A DNA stretch of 64,000 nucleotides from Palsa-892 sp035556215 (GTDB taxonomy: Bacteria > Pseudomonadota > Alphaproteobacteria > Rhizobiales > Xanthobacteraceae): NCBI GenBank assembly GCA_035556215.1, contig DATMFI010000007.1, positions 1 through 64,000 on the forward strand, in the 5' to 3' direction. This document shows positions 16,013 through 24,357 of the stretch, in pieces (the first letter of the stretch is position 1; each line of letters begins with the position of its first letter). The notes under the pieces were generated by a model that saw only the letters and a program-made list of their open reading frames with translations, was not told the DNA's origin and searched no databases. The translations under genes and the position numbers were made by a program.

Positions 16013-17020
16013 TCAAGGGTTGGCCGCGAGGCTTTTGCCCTGATAGTCGCGGCCGCCGGTGTTTCGCAACCAGAGCCGAACCATATGCCGCTTCAGCGCC
16101 GGGTCGCTGTGATCGCGAAAGCCGGAGCGCGAATGCCCGATCTGACGATTATTTACGTATTGAATCTGACCGCGCTCCATTCTGAAAGAAATCGAAATAT
16201 CCGATTCATTGCAGATGCGGCGCATGGTCGAGAGCGCAGCGCTTGTCTCATCATCCATTTTCTCGCCAAGAAGCTGATAAGCATTCTGAATTGGATGGGG
16301 CGAGAAGCGGGCCAGAAGCTCGTTATTCTCGAGCGCGAAGATCGGCAGCCGAAGAATTTTGTCTTCGTCTTCCCAATGTTCCTTCTGCCGGTCGTGCGGA
16401 AACGGCTGGTACAGCCGCTTCAATGTTTCGGGGTGATTACGGAGCAGTTCGTTGTGAGCGGTGTAGAAACTCATCACGCGGCTCTCGCCGCCCTCCAGCG
16501 CTTGGCGAAGACAGAGAAGCCCGACGACATCAGGGGCCGCCTCGTTGAAGGCGTTATCGTTGTGAATTGACTGTTCGGCATTGGTTTCCGCTGGGCGCAC
16601 ACCCGAGCCTGGCGCCGCGGTGCGGCCCGTATCCTTGACTTCAAAGAGCATGCTGCCGTCGAGTTTTTGCGCGACCGGCGGCGAGATCATCGATGAAAGC
16701 AGCCAGTATATTTGCGTTGCTTGCGCGTCGCTCAATTGTTCCATCGGCAGGCGGTCAAGAAGCACAAAGCGCGGGCCTTGTATGAGTATTTCACGTACGC
16801 GCTGCGCCAGCTTGCGGGAGTGCGGCATAGGAAAATCATCAGCGCGCAACGCGACCAGCGGCAGAGGATAGCGCGCCAGATTTTCGGCGGTGCGCAGAAT
16901 TTCTTCCTGCGTCGGCGCATCGATGCCGATCAGCCAATCGTTCTCCTGAAGCGGCACTTCCGGCCAGGCTGCTTTATTGGCGACGATTGTTTGCAGCATC
17001 GGAACGATGGAAGAAGCCAT
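16013..17020 (-). CDS. TauD/TfdA-family Fe(II)/2-oxoglutarate-dependent dioxygenase
   Basis: The protein has 335 residues. The metal-binding His and Asp are expected in SIHNDNAFNE (~150). The distal His and 2-oxoglutarate Arg fit the C-terminal NNRQIGHSRSGFRD and RHMVRLWLR. The family hydroxylates alpha to sulfonates, ethers or amines, often releasing an aldehyde. The start has a GGGAG ribosome site. The gene is divergent from the GntR regulator, with about 200 bases between them holding a dyad (17046-17059), and probably forms an operon with the flavoprotein downstream. Confidence 0.8.
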   Translation of the reverse strand: MASSIVPMLQTIVANKAAWPEVPLQENDWLIGIDAPTQEEILRTAENLARYPLPLVALRADDFPMPHSRKLAQRVREILIQGPRFVLLDRLPMEQLSDAQATQIYWLLSSMISPPVAQKLDGSMLFEVKDTGRTAAPGSGVRPAETNAEQSIHNDNAFNEAAPDVVGLLCLRQALEGGESRVMSFYTAHNELLRNHPETLKRLYQPFPHDRQKEHWEDEDKILRLPIFALENNELLARFSPHPIQNAYQLLGEKMDDETSAALSTMRRICNESDISISFRMERGQIQYVNNRQIGHSRSGFRDHSDPALKRHMVRLWLRNTGGRDYQGKSLAANP

Positions 17021-17045
17021 GGCATCACTCCCCAGTGATTGACGT

Positions 17046-17059
17046 TGTGAAATATCACA
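17046..17059. promoter_or_regulatory. Palindrome TGTGA-N4-TCACA in the divergent control region
   Basis: Perfect half-sites TGTGA (17046-17050) and TCACA (17055-17059) lie between the divergent dioxygenase and gntR genes. A binding site for the adjacent GntR protein is the simplest idea, but a Crp/Fnr-like site with shortened spacer cannot be ruled out. Confidence 0.4.
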
Positions 17060-17217
17060 GTTACTTTTGAGAAATTACATCGCATTTCAATTAGGCCCGC
17101 AAGATGCGTCTTCATTGCAAGGCCGTGCAGACTGACCGCGATGCGAACACTCTCCCCGCGGTTGCATCTTTGCGCATGCGAATTTTTGGCGGGCAGAAAT
17201 AATAGGGATCAGCATTG

Positions 17218-17913
17218 ATGAAGAACCAAGCTGTAGAAGTGCACACCAATTCCTCATCTCGGCGTTCGTCTGTTGCACAAGGCGGCCGGACGTTGCGGCA
17301 GAAAGCCTATGAAGAAATCAAGCGTCGCATCATCACCATGGAATATCGCCCCGGCGAATATTTGAACGAGGCCCGGATTTCCAAAGCGCTCCGCGCGGGG
17401 CGGACGCCGGTGCATCAGGCGTTACATCGCCTGCAACTTGAGCAACTGGTCGATATCATTCCGCGCAAGGGCGTTATCGTGCGCGCGGTTTCGCTCGATG
17501 AGATCATGAATGTCACGCATGTTCGCTCTGTGAACGAGGCGCTGTGTGTTTCGCTTGCCGCGCGCTGGGCCGACAAGCGGGATATAGCGTCATTGCGTGA
17601 TATTCTGGATCGTGCCGAAGAAATGATCGGGGCGCACGATATCGAGGTGCTGATGAATCTCGATCATGAGTTTCATTGCGAAATCTCTCGCATCTCGCGG
17701 AACCCTGTGCTTGGAAACATCCTGCGCTCGCTTCATGAGCGCTCGCTTCGCGTCTGGTTTCTGTCGCTGTCGGTTGTTCGCCGGCTCGAAGACGTCCACG
17801 CCGAACATGAGGCTATTTTTGCAGCGATCGCTGCGCACGACGAGAAGCGAGCGGCGCAAGCTGCCCGTGCACATATCGAGCAGTTTCAGAAACACATTGT
17901 ACTCGCTGTCTAG
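17218..17913 (+). CDS. GntR-family transcriptional regulator (FCD/FadR subfamily)
   Basis: The protein has 231 residues. The winged helix-turn-helix spans ~25-90 (RQKAYEEIKRRIITMEYRPGEYLNE, then HRLQLEQLVDIIPRKGVIV). The C-terminal alpha-helical FCD ligand domain includes LMNLDHEFHCEISRIS and EHEAIFAAIAAHDEKRA, whose Asp and His residues usually bind a metal that helps hold a carboxylate effector. The ATG at 17218 is preferred over the TTG at 17215. It heads an operon for an organic acid: binding protein, CoA-transferase and acyl-CoA synthetase. It probably controls both that operon and the divergent oxygenase genes. Confidence 0.88.
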   Translation: MKNQAVEVHTNSSSRRSSVAQGGRTLRQKAYEEIKRRIITMEYRPGEYLNEARISKALRAGRTPVHQALHRLQLEQLVDIIPRKGVIVRAVSLDEIMNVTHVRSVNEALCVSLAARWADKRDIASLRDILDRAEEMIGAHDIEVLMNLDHEFHCEISRISRNPVLGNILRSLHERSLRVWFLSLSVVRRLEDVHAEHEAIFAAIAAHDEKRAAQAARAHIEQFQKHIVLAV

Positions 17914-17955
17914 GAAACCCGGACCGGGTGCATATAAAAGCAGGGGAGGGACAGG

Positions 17956-18933
17956 ATGAAGGTCAATCGCAGCTTAAAGCGCCTAATTGCAGCGGGGGCG
18001 CTAGCCTTGTTCGCCGCTCCGTCATATGCGCAAAAATTTCCGGATCACCCAATCACCCTTGTTGCGCCATTCCCGCCGGGCGGCACGACGGACGTCCTTG
18101 CCCGCTCAATCGCGCAAGAGATGAGCAAGTCGATTGGGCAGCAAGTGATCGTCGAAAATCGCGCGGGTGCGAGCGGCATGATTGGGGCAGGTTACGTCGC
18201 CAAGGCCGCGCCTGACGGCTACACCATTTTGCTGAGCACGCCGGGTCCGATCACGACCAACAAGCACCTTTATACGAAGATGATCTACAATCCGGACACG
18301 GACCTTACGCCGATCACACAGATCGGCACTGTGCCACAGTTGCTTGTCGTGCATCCGAGCGTCCCCGCGAAAAGCGTCAAAGAACTGATTGCGCTGGCGA
18401 AGTCGCAGCCGGGCAAGCTGAATTACGGCTCTGTCGGCAACGGCAGCACGCTGCATCTTGCGGGTGAGATGTTCAATGTTGCCGCAGGGACGGAAATTCT
18501 CCACGTGCCGTATAAGGGAAGCGCGCCGGCGCTGACCGATCTTCTCGGGGGCCAGATCCAGATTATGTTCGATGTCATTGTGTCGGCGATGCCGCTTGTG
18601 AAGGACGGCAGGTTGCGTGCGCTGGCCGTAACGAGCGCCAATCGTTCGAAGTCGGCTCCTGACATTCCGACGATCGCGGAATCGGGCCTGCCAGGCTACA
18701 ATATCGTCACGTGGTACGGCTTGATGGCGCCTGCGAAAACGCCGCCGGAAATTGTCGAGTTTCTCAATAAGGAAACTGTCAAGGCGCTCAAAACCGAAAC
18801 TGTTCAGGAGCGGCTGACCAGCCTTGGCGCCGATCTCGTCGCGAGCTCGCCCAAGGAATTTGCAGCTTATCTCAAGAAAGAGAGCGAGCAGGTTGCTGAC
18901 GTGGTGAAAAAGGCCAAGATTCCCCAGCAGTAA
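17956..18933 (+). CDS. TctC/Bug-family tripartite tricarboxylate transporter substrate-binding protein
   Basis: A 325-residue periplasmic solute-binding protein. The Sec signal peptide ends near SYAQ (residue ~23). Family signatures are FPDHPITLVAPFPPGGTTD, GQQVIVENRAGASGMIG, GKLNYGSVGNGSTLHLAGE and VPYKGSAPALTDLLGGQI. Such proteins bind carboxylates and amides. No TctA or TctB genes are adjacent, so it either uses a membrane partner elsewhere or acts as an orphan sensor-type binding protein. The GntR gene lies 42 bases upstream and the CoA-transferase follows, so the ligand is probably an organic acid activated by that enzyme. Confidence 0.92.
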   Translation: MKVNRSLKRLIAAGALALFAAPSYAQKFPDHPITLVAPFPPGGTTDVLARSIAQEMSKSIGQQVIVENRAGASGMIGAGYVAKAAPDGYTILLSTPGPITTNKHLYTKMIYNPDTDLTPITQIGTVPQLLVVHPSVPAKSVKELIALAKSQPGKLNYGSVGNGSTLHLAGEMFNVAAGTEILHVPYKGSAPALTDLLGGQIQIMFDVIVSAMPLVKDGRLRALAVTSANRSKSAPDIPTIAESGLPGYNIVTWYGLMAPAKTPPEIVEFLNKETVKALKTETVQERLTSLGADLVASSPKEFAAYLKKESEQVADVVKKAKIPQQ

Positions 18934-18960
18934 TCCTGCGGCTGTCGTGAAGGTGTGATG

Positions 18961-19806
18961 ATGGCGAACAACAGCAAGATCATCGTCGATCTCGATACGC
19001 TGATCTCTCATATCAAGGACGGATGCAGGCTTGCCATTCCGACCGATTTCAATGGCATGTACTCGGGCGCCGCAGTTTCGGCGACCCGCGCGCTAATCCG
19101 GCGCGGCGTTCGTGACTTGCATATCATCGGTGTCCCGACCGGCGGACTCCAGGCCGACATGCTGATCGGCGCAGGTTGCGTAAAGCGGATGGAAGCCGGC
19201 TCAATGTTCCTCGGCGAGTTCGGCGTTCCACCCGCTTATGCGCGCGCATTGAAAGCGGGCAAGATCGAGATGCGCGACTCGACCTGTCCTGCGATCCATG
19301 CAGGCCTGCAGGCAGGCGAGAAGGGAATCCCCTTTATTCCACTGCGGGGAATTTTGGGGAGCGATGTTGTTTCGTACCGCAATGACTGGAAGGTCATCGA
19401 TAATCCCTTCGGCGAGAATGACCCGATCCTTCTGGTCGCCGCGATCACTCCCGATGTGATGTTGATGCACGCGCCGATGGCGGATCGTCACGGCAACATC
19501 TGGATAGGCCGCCGGCGCGAGCTTGCGGTGGCGGCCCATGCTTCCGCGGTCACGCTCGTCACCGTCGAAAAAATCGTCGATACCGATTTCATGGCTGACG
19601 AGCAGGCGGTCACCGGCGTCCTATCGAATCTTTACGTGACGGCGGTATCGCATCAGCCGAAGGGAGCCTGGCCCCTCTCCTTCGGTAACGACTATGATGA
19701 AGATGCCGAGCATCTCCATCTCTATGTTGAATCGGCCCGCACCGAAGAAGGCTTCAAGGCTTATCTCGATCGTTATGTGTTCGAGCGGGAAGTTGTGCCG
19801 GCATGA
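18961..19806 (+). CDS. CoA-transferase subunit A (GctA/IpdA-like)
   Basis: About 281 residues, the alpha subunit of a two-subunit family I CoA-transferase or the related ring-hydrolase group. IPTDFNGMYSGAAVSATRALIRRGVRDLHIIG and the loop MLIGAGCVKRMEAGSMFLGEFGVPP are typical of this subgroup. Start codons GTG 18955, ATG 18958 and ATG 18961 are all possible. The AAGG at 18949-18952 fits 18961 best. It overlaps the beta subunit by ATGA, showing strict co-translation. The substrate is unknown; the acyl-CoA synthetase downstream suggests a small keto or hydroxy acid pathway. Confidence 0.87.
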   Translation: MANNSKIIVDLDTLISHIKDGCRLAIPTDFNGMYSGAAVSATRALIRRGVRDLHIIGVPTGGLQADMLIGAGCVKRMEAGSMFLGEFGVPPAYARALKAGKIEMRDSTCPAIHAGLQAGEKGIPFIPLRGILGSDVVSYRNDWKVIDNPFGENDPILLVAAITPDVMLMHAPMADRHGNIWIGRRRELAVAAHASAVTLVTVEKIVDTDFMADEQAVTGVLSNLYVTAVSHQPKGAWPLSFGNDYDEDAEHLHLYVESARTEEGFKAYLDRYVFEREVVPA

Positions 19807-20552
19807 GTATCAATCCGCAGGAGTTTCTGATCGGCGTATTGGCACGCAAACTCATGGGTGCGCGTCATGTGGCCGTCGGCTCGGCGTCTCCGCTGACGGG
19901 AGCGGCCGCGCTTTTGGCCAGCGAACTTTCTGATACGCCGATGCGGGTGACGATCCTCGGCAGCAAGAGCCACGTATTCTTCACCGAGGGCAGCCGCGAG
20001 CTGTTCGATGCGTCCGCGCAGGGACGGATCGACGCCTTCATGATGGGGGGTGGCCAGATCGACGGGCAGGCGAACGTCAATCTGATGGGCATCGGCCCGT
20101 ATCCGAAACTGTCGGTGCGATGGGCCGGCAATTATGGAACGCCGTATCTTTATTCGCTGATCAAGAGAACGGTGCTGTTTCGCGAAGAGCATACCCGGCG
20201 CGTCTTCGTATCCAAGGTCGACTATGTGTCGGCTGCCGGCGTTAATGAGCCGAATGTGTTTCGTCCGGGCGGACCGAGCGCGCTCATCACCAGTCTTTGT
20301 ACGTTCGGCTTCGATCGCAAGCGCGGACGCTTCATGTTGGAGAGCATCCATCCTGGCCATACGCTCGAAGAGGTGAAAGATAACACCGGTTTTGATTTCG
20401 ACGCGCCCGAGCATGTACCCGTGACCGCGATCCCGGATAATCGCGTGCTTGGAATCATTCGCGACGCTGTCGCAAGTCAGATTGCTGAAACCTATCCTCA
20501 GTTTGCCGAGCGGTTGTTCGGTATCGGACGCCGCGCTGCAAGAACCGCGTAA
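19803..20552 (+). CDS. CoA-transferase subunit B (GctB/IpdB-like)
   Basis: 249 residues, partner of the preceding gene. The N-terminal LARKLMGARHVAVGSASPLTGAAALLA and the GGGQIDGQANVNL motif fit the beta subunit of glutaconate-type CoA-transferases and the IpdAB hydrolases. I do not see the usual catalytic Glu in an ExG context clearly enough to say that it is a transferase and not an IpdB-type hydrolase. It starts in the stop codon of subunit A. Confidence 0.85.
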   Translation: MSINPQEFLIGVLARKLMGARHVAVGSASPLTGAAALLASELSDTPMRVTILGSKSHVFFTEGSRELFDASAQGRIDAFMMGGGQIDGQANVNLMGIGPYPKLSVRWAGNYGTPYLYSLIKRTVLFREEHTRRVFVSKVDYVSAAGVNEPNVFRPGGPSALITSLCTFGFDRKRGRFMLESIHPGHTLEEVKDNTGFDFDAPEHVPVTAIPDNRVLGIIRDAVASQIAETYPQFAERLFGIGRRAARTA

Positions 20553-20559
20553 CAAGCTC

Positions 20560-22509
20560 ATGAATCCTGTTGTCTGGACTCCGCGGCCTGAAAATGTTGC
20601 CCGCACGCGAATTTACGCTTTCGCGCGTAGCCTGGAGCGTAAATACGGTGTGACATTGCCGGATTACGCAGCGCTGCGGCGCTTTTCGCTGGAGCGCTAT
20701 CCCGAGTTCTGGAGCGAAGTCTGGGATTTTTGCGGCCTGATCGGCGATCGCAACGGCTCGCCCGTCGTCGTCGATCAAGATTCGATCATGAGGGCGCGCT
20801 TCTTTCCCGAGGCCAAACTGAACTTCGCCGAAAATCTGTTGCGGCGACGGGGCGAAGACGCCGAGGCCGTGACTTTCTGGCGTGAAGGCGAGGTGGTGCA
20901 ACGCCTGAGTTTCCGCGAGCTCGATGCCGAGGTTTCAAGGCTCGCTCGGGCGCTGCAGGCAGCGGGCGTGAAGCCGGGCGATCGCGTCGCCGGTTATATG
21001 CCGAACATGCCGGAGACGCTGATCGCGATGCTCGCAACAACGGCGATCGGTGCAATCTGGTCAGTCTGCTCGCCCGATCTTGGCGTTAATGCAACACTCG
21101 ACCGTCTTGGGCAGATTTCGCCGAGCGTGCTGTTTGCCGCTGACGGCGCCTGGTATGGCGGCAAGCGGTTTGACGCGCTCGCCAAGGCGAAAGAAATCGC
21201 CGCGGCGATCCCTTCGCTGCAGCAGGTCGTCGTCATTCCTTATTTGAGCGCCGATTCCACACTCGATTTGCCGAATGCGAAAACCTGGCAGGAGTTTACG
21301 GCCTCGCATTCTTCCACGCCAATTTCGTTCGAGCGGTTCCCGTTCAATCATCCGGTCTTCATTCTTTATACATCCGGTACGACCGGCCAGCCGAAATGCA
21401 TCGTTCACGGCGCTGGCGGCACACTGCTGCAGCATCTGAAGGAACATCAGCTTCATTTCGATCTGCAGCCGGGCGAGCGGATGTTCCGGGTGACGACCTC
21501 GGGCTGGATGTTGTGGAACGCGCTGGTGACGGCACTCGCCTCCGGCGCATCGATTGTTCTCGCCGATGGATCACCGCTTTATCCGCGCACCGACAGTCTG
21601 TTCGATCTGATCGAGCGAGAGAAAATTGCAGTTGCCGGCGTTCCGCCGGCGCTTATTTCAGCGCTGAAGCGCGAAGGGCTGAGCCCACGCAAGACGCATC
21701 AGCTCAGTCATCTGAAGTGCATGGTTGCAGGCGGCGCGCGAGTCTCTCCGGAAGAATATGCCTTCGTTTATGAGGAAATTCAGCCGGACGTCCATTTCAC
21801 ATCTCCTTCGGGTGGCACCGATATCATCGCGGCTTTCGGCAGCGGCAATCCGATCGGGCCGTGCCGTGCCGGCGAAATCCAGGTGGTTGCGCTGGGCATG
21901 AAAGCGGAAATATTCAATGCCGATGCCAAGCCGGTTATCGGCGAACCCGGCGAGCTGGTTTGTACATTGCCGTTTCCGTCGGTGCCGCTCGAATTCTGGG
22001 GCGACAAGAGTGGCGAGCGTCTTTACGAATCCTATTTTGCGCATTGGCCGAATATCTGGCGTCACGGCGATTGGGCCGAGATCACCGAGAACGGCGGATT
22101 CATTGTTCACGGGCGTTCCGACGCGACATTGAATATTAAAGGCGTTCGCATCGGCACCGCCGAAATCTATCGGCAACTCGAAGCTATCGGCGAAGTCGGG
22201 GAGAGCGTCGTTGTCGCGCAGGATTATGACAATGATGCGCGCAGCGTGTTATTCGTGCGGATGAAGGACGCTCATCAGCTAGATGCGGCGATGATCGAGA
22301 AGATCCGGCAACGGATCCGTGCCTTTGCTTCGCCGCGCCACGTACCCGATTTGATCCTCGCTGTTGCCGACATTCCGAAGACGGCGAACGGCAAGATTTC
22401 TGAAGTGGCCGTGAAGGATGCCATTCATGGGCGGCCAGTGCGGAACCTGACCGCGCTCAGCAATCCGCAAGCGCTCGATCTCTACAGAAACATTCCGCAG
22501 CTTATGTAA
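20560..22509 (+). CDS. Acetoacetyl-CoA synthetase (AMP-forming)
   Basis: 649 residues, the normal length of acetoacetate-CoA ligases. The N-terminal ACS domain has NFAENLLRRR, the P-loop YTSGTTGQPKCIVHG, TTSGWMLWN and SPSGGTDI, and the C-terminal hinge and lysine loop include HGRSDATLNIKGVRIG and PKTANGKISEV. ATG 20560 matches the family N-terminus (MNPVVWTPRPENVA). An in-frame extension to 20449 lies inside the preceding gene and is rejected. It ends the GntR-led operon. It likely activates acetoacetate or a related 3-keto acid generated by the pathway. Confidence 0.87.
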   Translation: MNPVVWTPRPENVARTRIYAFARSLERKYGVTLPDYAALRRFSLERYPEFWSEVWDFCGLIGDRNGSPVVVDQDSIMRARFFPEAKLNFAENLLRRRGEDAEAVTFWREGEVVQRLSFRELDAEVSRLARALQAAGVKPGDRVAGYMPNMPETLIAMLATTAIGAIWSVCSPDLGVNATLDRLGQISPSVLFAADGAWYGGKRFDALAKAKEIAAAIPSLQQVVVIPYLSADSTLDLPNAKTWQEFTASHSSTPISFERFPFNHPVFILYTSGTTGQPKCIVHGAGGTLLQHLKEHQLHFDLQPGERMFRVTTSGWMLWNALVTALASGASIVLADGSPLYPRTDSLFDLIEREKIAVAGVPPALISALKREGLSPRKTHQLSHLKCMVAGGARVSPEEYAFVYEEIQPDVHFTSPSGGTDIIAAFGSGNPIGPCRAGEIQVVALGMKAEIFNADAKPVIGEPGELVCTLPFPSVPLEFWGDKSGERLYESYFAHWPNIWRHGDWAEITENGGFIVHGRSDATLNIKGVRIGTAEIYRQLEAIGEVGESVVVAQDYDNDARSVLFVRMKDAHQLDAAMIEKIRQRIRAFASPRHVPDLILAVADIPKTANGKISEVAVKDAIHGRPVRNLTALSNPQALDLYRNIPQLM

Positions 22510-22606
22510 TGAAGGAGCGATTGACTAAGCAGGCTCGCTTAACGGCAGACCTTCCTGGGGTGTTTAAATGCGCAGGTCGCTACGGGCCTATGGTGAGTTT
22601 GGTGCC

Positions 22607-22624
22607 GCGCCGTTTTATCGGCGC
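22607..22624 (+). terminator. Short hairpin after the acetoacetyl-CoA synthetase gene
   Basis: GCGCCG (22607-22612) and CGGCGC (22619-22624) pair around a TTTTAT loop, followed by TTCATCTTC with no true T-run. It is a possible but weak intrinsic terminator. The rest of 22510-22659 shows no gene. Confidence 0.3.
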
Positions 22625-22659
22625 TTCATCTTCGACGGGAGTAAGATGTATTTTTTTTA

Positions 22660-22678
22660 AAGCTAGTTGACAAAGGTA
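22660..22678. promoter_or_regulatory. Putative MarR operator 1, overlapping a -35 TTGACA
   Basis: AAGCTAGTTGACAAAGGTA matches the reverse complement of the site at 28427-28445 in 15 of 19 positions. It contains a TTGACA (22667-22672), with a weak -10 TACCCT 16 bases on. It lies about 320 bases upstream of the marR start and would allow autoregulation. This is the weakest of the four related sites. Confidence 0.45.
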
Positions 22679-22691
22679 CGTACTATTTTAC

Positions 22692-22720
22692 CCTGATTAC
22701 GATTGTCATGGACAATCAGG
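22692..22720. repeat. Two nested inverted repeats upstream of marR
   Basis: The outer arms are CCTGATT (22692-22698) and AATCAGG (22714-22720). The inner arms are GATTGTC (22701-22707) and GACAATC (22711-22717). Both pairs are perfect and share the right side, so they could form alternative hairpins or serve as an operator. They lie just before the small reading frame at 22729. Confidence 0.5.
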
Positions 22721-22728
22721 CGGGGTGA

Positions 22729-22899
22729 ATGGCTTCTCAGTTTTCTGCAGAAACCGGACCGGAGTTCCGCTTTGCCCGCCAAGGCGTGGAACAAAGCGGC
22801 GCGCTTATTGAAATCTTTTGTGATGGAAGGGCTCTCACAGCTATTGAAGGCGAGTTGGCGCGCTCTCATGGAGGGTGCCGGGACTCGGCTATGTTGTGA
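22729..22899 (+). pseudogene. Small frame resembling the start of a 2Fe-2S ferredoxin-like protein, probably a remnant
   Basis: 56 codons with a good GGGG ribosome site. The segment ALIEIFCDGRALTAIEGE looks like the opening strand-turn-strand of the ~100-residue 2Fe-2S proteins that accompany FAD amine dehydrogenases. The expected Cys motifs do not follow. After EGELAR a shift of frame continues as ALMEGAGTRL to a stop near 22923, suggesting a frameshift. It could also be a genuine short peptide or leader. The similarity is from memory and weak. Confidence 0.3.
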
Positions 22900-23001
22900 G
22901 CAATCGGTTATTGCCGCTGGCTAAACGCAAGAGTGTTCAATTAATTCCATTTGCCGCATGTCTCAAATAAAACGCTGTTTCAGGTTCGGGGAGTTGATGC
23001 T

Positions 23002-23580
23002 GTGTCGCGAAGAACGGTGACAAAAACGGAATTGATGCCAGGAGGAAGCGACGCGATCTTTCGCACCTTTATCCATGACTTTCTGGCATTCAGCGCGCGC
23101 GTCAGCCAATGCCGGGCAGGCTTTGGCGAGCGATTGGGAATTTCGGGGATCGCTTATACGACGCTGATTTCGATCGCCCATCTGCAGGGCGAAAAAGGAG
23201 TGGGCGTCAGCCGGATTGCCGAACATCTTCATTTGTCCGGCGCTTTCGTCACGATCGAGGTCTCGAAGCTCGTCGAAGCGGATCTCGTCAAGAAGCGCGT
23301 CAACAAGAGCGATCGGCGCCGCGTTCTGTTGACCGTGACGCCAAAAGCGCGCCGTTTGCTCGACGAGCTTGTCAGCATTCAGGCGCCCGTAAACGATGCG
23401 CTTTTCGATTGCCTGACCGCTGCCGAGTTTCAGCAATTGTCGTCGATGATGGCGCGCCTCGTGCCATGCGGCGACAAAGCGGTTTCGATGCTTGCCTTCA
23501 CCGCAAAATGGCCGAAGCCGCGATCGGCGAAGCCGTCCGCATCCGGCGGCAAGCAAAAAAATAAAAGGCACGCGGCTTGA
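23002..23580 (+). CDS. MarR-family transcriptional regulator
   Basis: About 192 residues. The winged-helix core is visible: GISGIAYTTLISIAHLQGEKGVGVSRIAEHL, then the recognition helix region SGAFVTIEVSKLVEADLVKKRVNKSDRRRVLLTVT with the typical DRR wing. The GTG start at 23002 has a GGGGAG 8 bases upstream; TTG 22951 is also possible. MarR proteins usually repress catabolic or efflux genes and release DNA on binding phenolic ligands. Four related dyads at promoters in this cluster (22660, 23594, 25821, 28427) are its probable operators. Confidence 0.87.
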   Translation: MSRRTVTKTELMPGGSDAIFRTFIHDFLAFSARVSQCRAGFGERLGISGIAYTTLISIAHLQGEKGVGVSRIAEHLHLSGAFVTIEVSKLVEADLVKKRVNKSDRRRVLLTVTPKARRLLDELVSIQAPVNDALFDCLTAAEFQQLSSMMARLVPCGDKAVSMLAFTAKWPKPRSAKPSASGGKQKNKRHAA

Positions 23581-23614
23581 CCGCATTTTCATAATAGCTT
23601 TCTATCAAAGCAGT
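23577..23614. promoter_or_regulatory. Promoter with MarR operator 2, before the DUF2848 gene
   Basis: A -35-like TTGACC (23577-23582) and a -10-like TTCTAT (23600-23605) with 17-base spacing overlap the dyad TAGCTTT-CTATC-AAAGCAG (23595-23613). The layout and 5-base centre match the perfect site at 25821-25843. A repressor here would cover the -10 region. Confidence 0.55.
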
Positions 23615-23658
23615 TATTGGGCGCAGCATCGTCGTTGCGGCAGCGATCGAGTGGAATC

Positions 23659-24348
23659 ATGAACAGCAATATTCAGTTTACCGTCCATGAGCGCGGCGGT
23701 TCGTCAGTGCGGGCTATCGGCATCAAGAGCCTCGTGATCGCGGGCTGGACGGGGCGCGATCCGGTGGCGCGGGACAAGCACATCGCCGAGCTCGAGAAGC
23801 TCGGTGTGCCGCGGCCTGCATCTACGCCGATCTACTACCGTGTTTCAGCGAGCCGCCTCGTCACCGCGGCGAGCATCGAAGCCAGCGGGGAAGATTCGAG
23901 CGGCGAGGTCGAGTTTGCGCTCATCCGGGCGGGCGGCCGGTCCTATGTCGGTGTCGGTTCGGATCATACCGATCGCAAGGTCGAAACCTACAACATCACC
24001 GTTTCAAAGCAGATGTGCGATAAGCCCGTCGCGCCGGAAGTTTGGCTTCTCGACGATGTTGTCGCTCATTGGGACAGCCTGGTGCTGCGCTCGTTCGCGA
24101 CGATCGGCGGCAAGCGCGAGCTCTATCAGGAGGGCACGCTTGCCGGCATGCTGCCGCCCGCCGAGCTGATCGAACGGGGCTTCGGCAAGGCGGGAATGCC
24201 GGAGGGTACGCTGATGTTTGGCGGCACGTTCGCCGCCAAAGGCGGCATCCGCCCCGCGTCGCGGTTCGATTATGAAATCGTCGATCCGGTTCTCAACCGC
24301 ACCATCAAACACGGTTACGATATCGTGCCGCTGCCGATCCTCGGCTGA
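23659..24348 (+). CDS. DUF2848-family protein
   Basis: 229 residues. I recognise the family by the overall pattern (PIYYRVSASRLVTAASIEASG, VGVGSDHTDRKVET, SKQMCDKPVAPEVW, LMFGGTFAAKGGIRPA). The GSDHTDR segment and the ending resemble fumarylacetoacetate-hydrolase-like folds, but no function is established that I can name. It follows marR by 78 bases, has its own operator-like promoter and is convergent with the amidase. Its place suggests a hydrolytic step in the same catabolic route. Confidence 0.75.
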   Translation: MNSNIQFTVHERGGSSVRAIGIKSLVIAGWTGRDPVARDKHIAELEKLGVPRPASTPIYYRVSASRLVTAASIEASGEDSSGEVEFALIRAGGRSYVGVGSDHTDRKVETYNITVSKQMCDKPVAPEVWLLDDVVAHWDSLVLRSFATIGGKRELYQEGTLAGMLPPAELIERGFGKAGMPEGTLMFGGTFAAKGGIRPASRFDYEIVDPVLNRTIKHGYDIVPLPILG

Positions 24349-24357
24349 GGATCCGTT

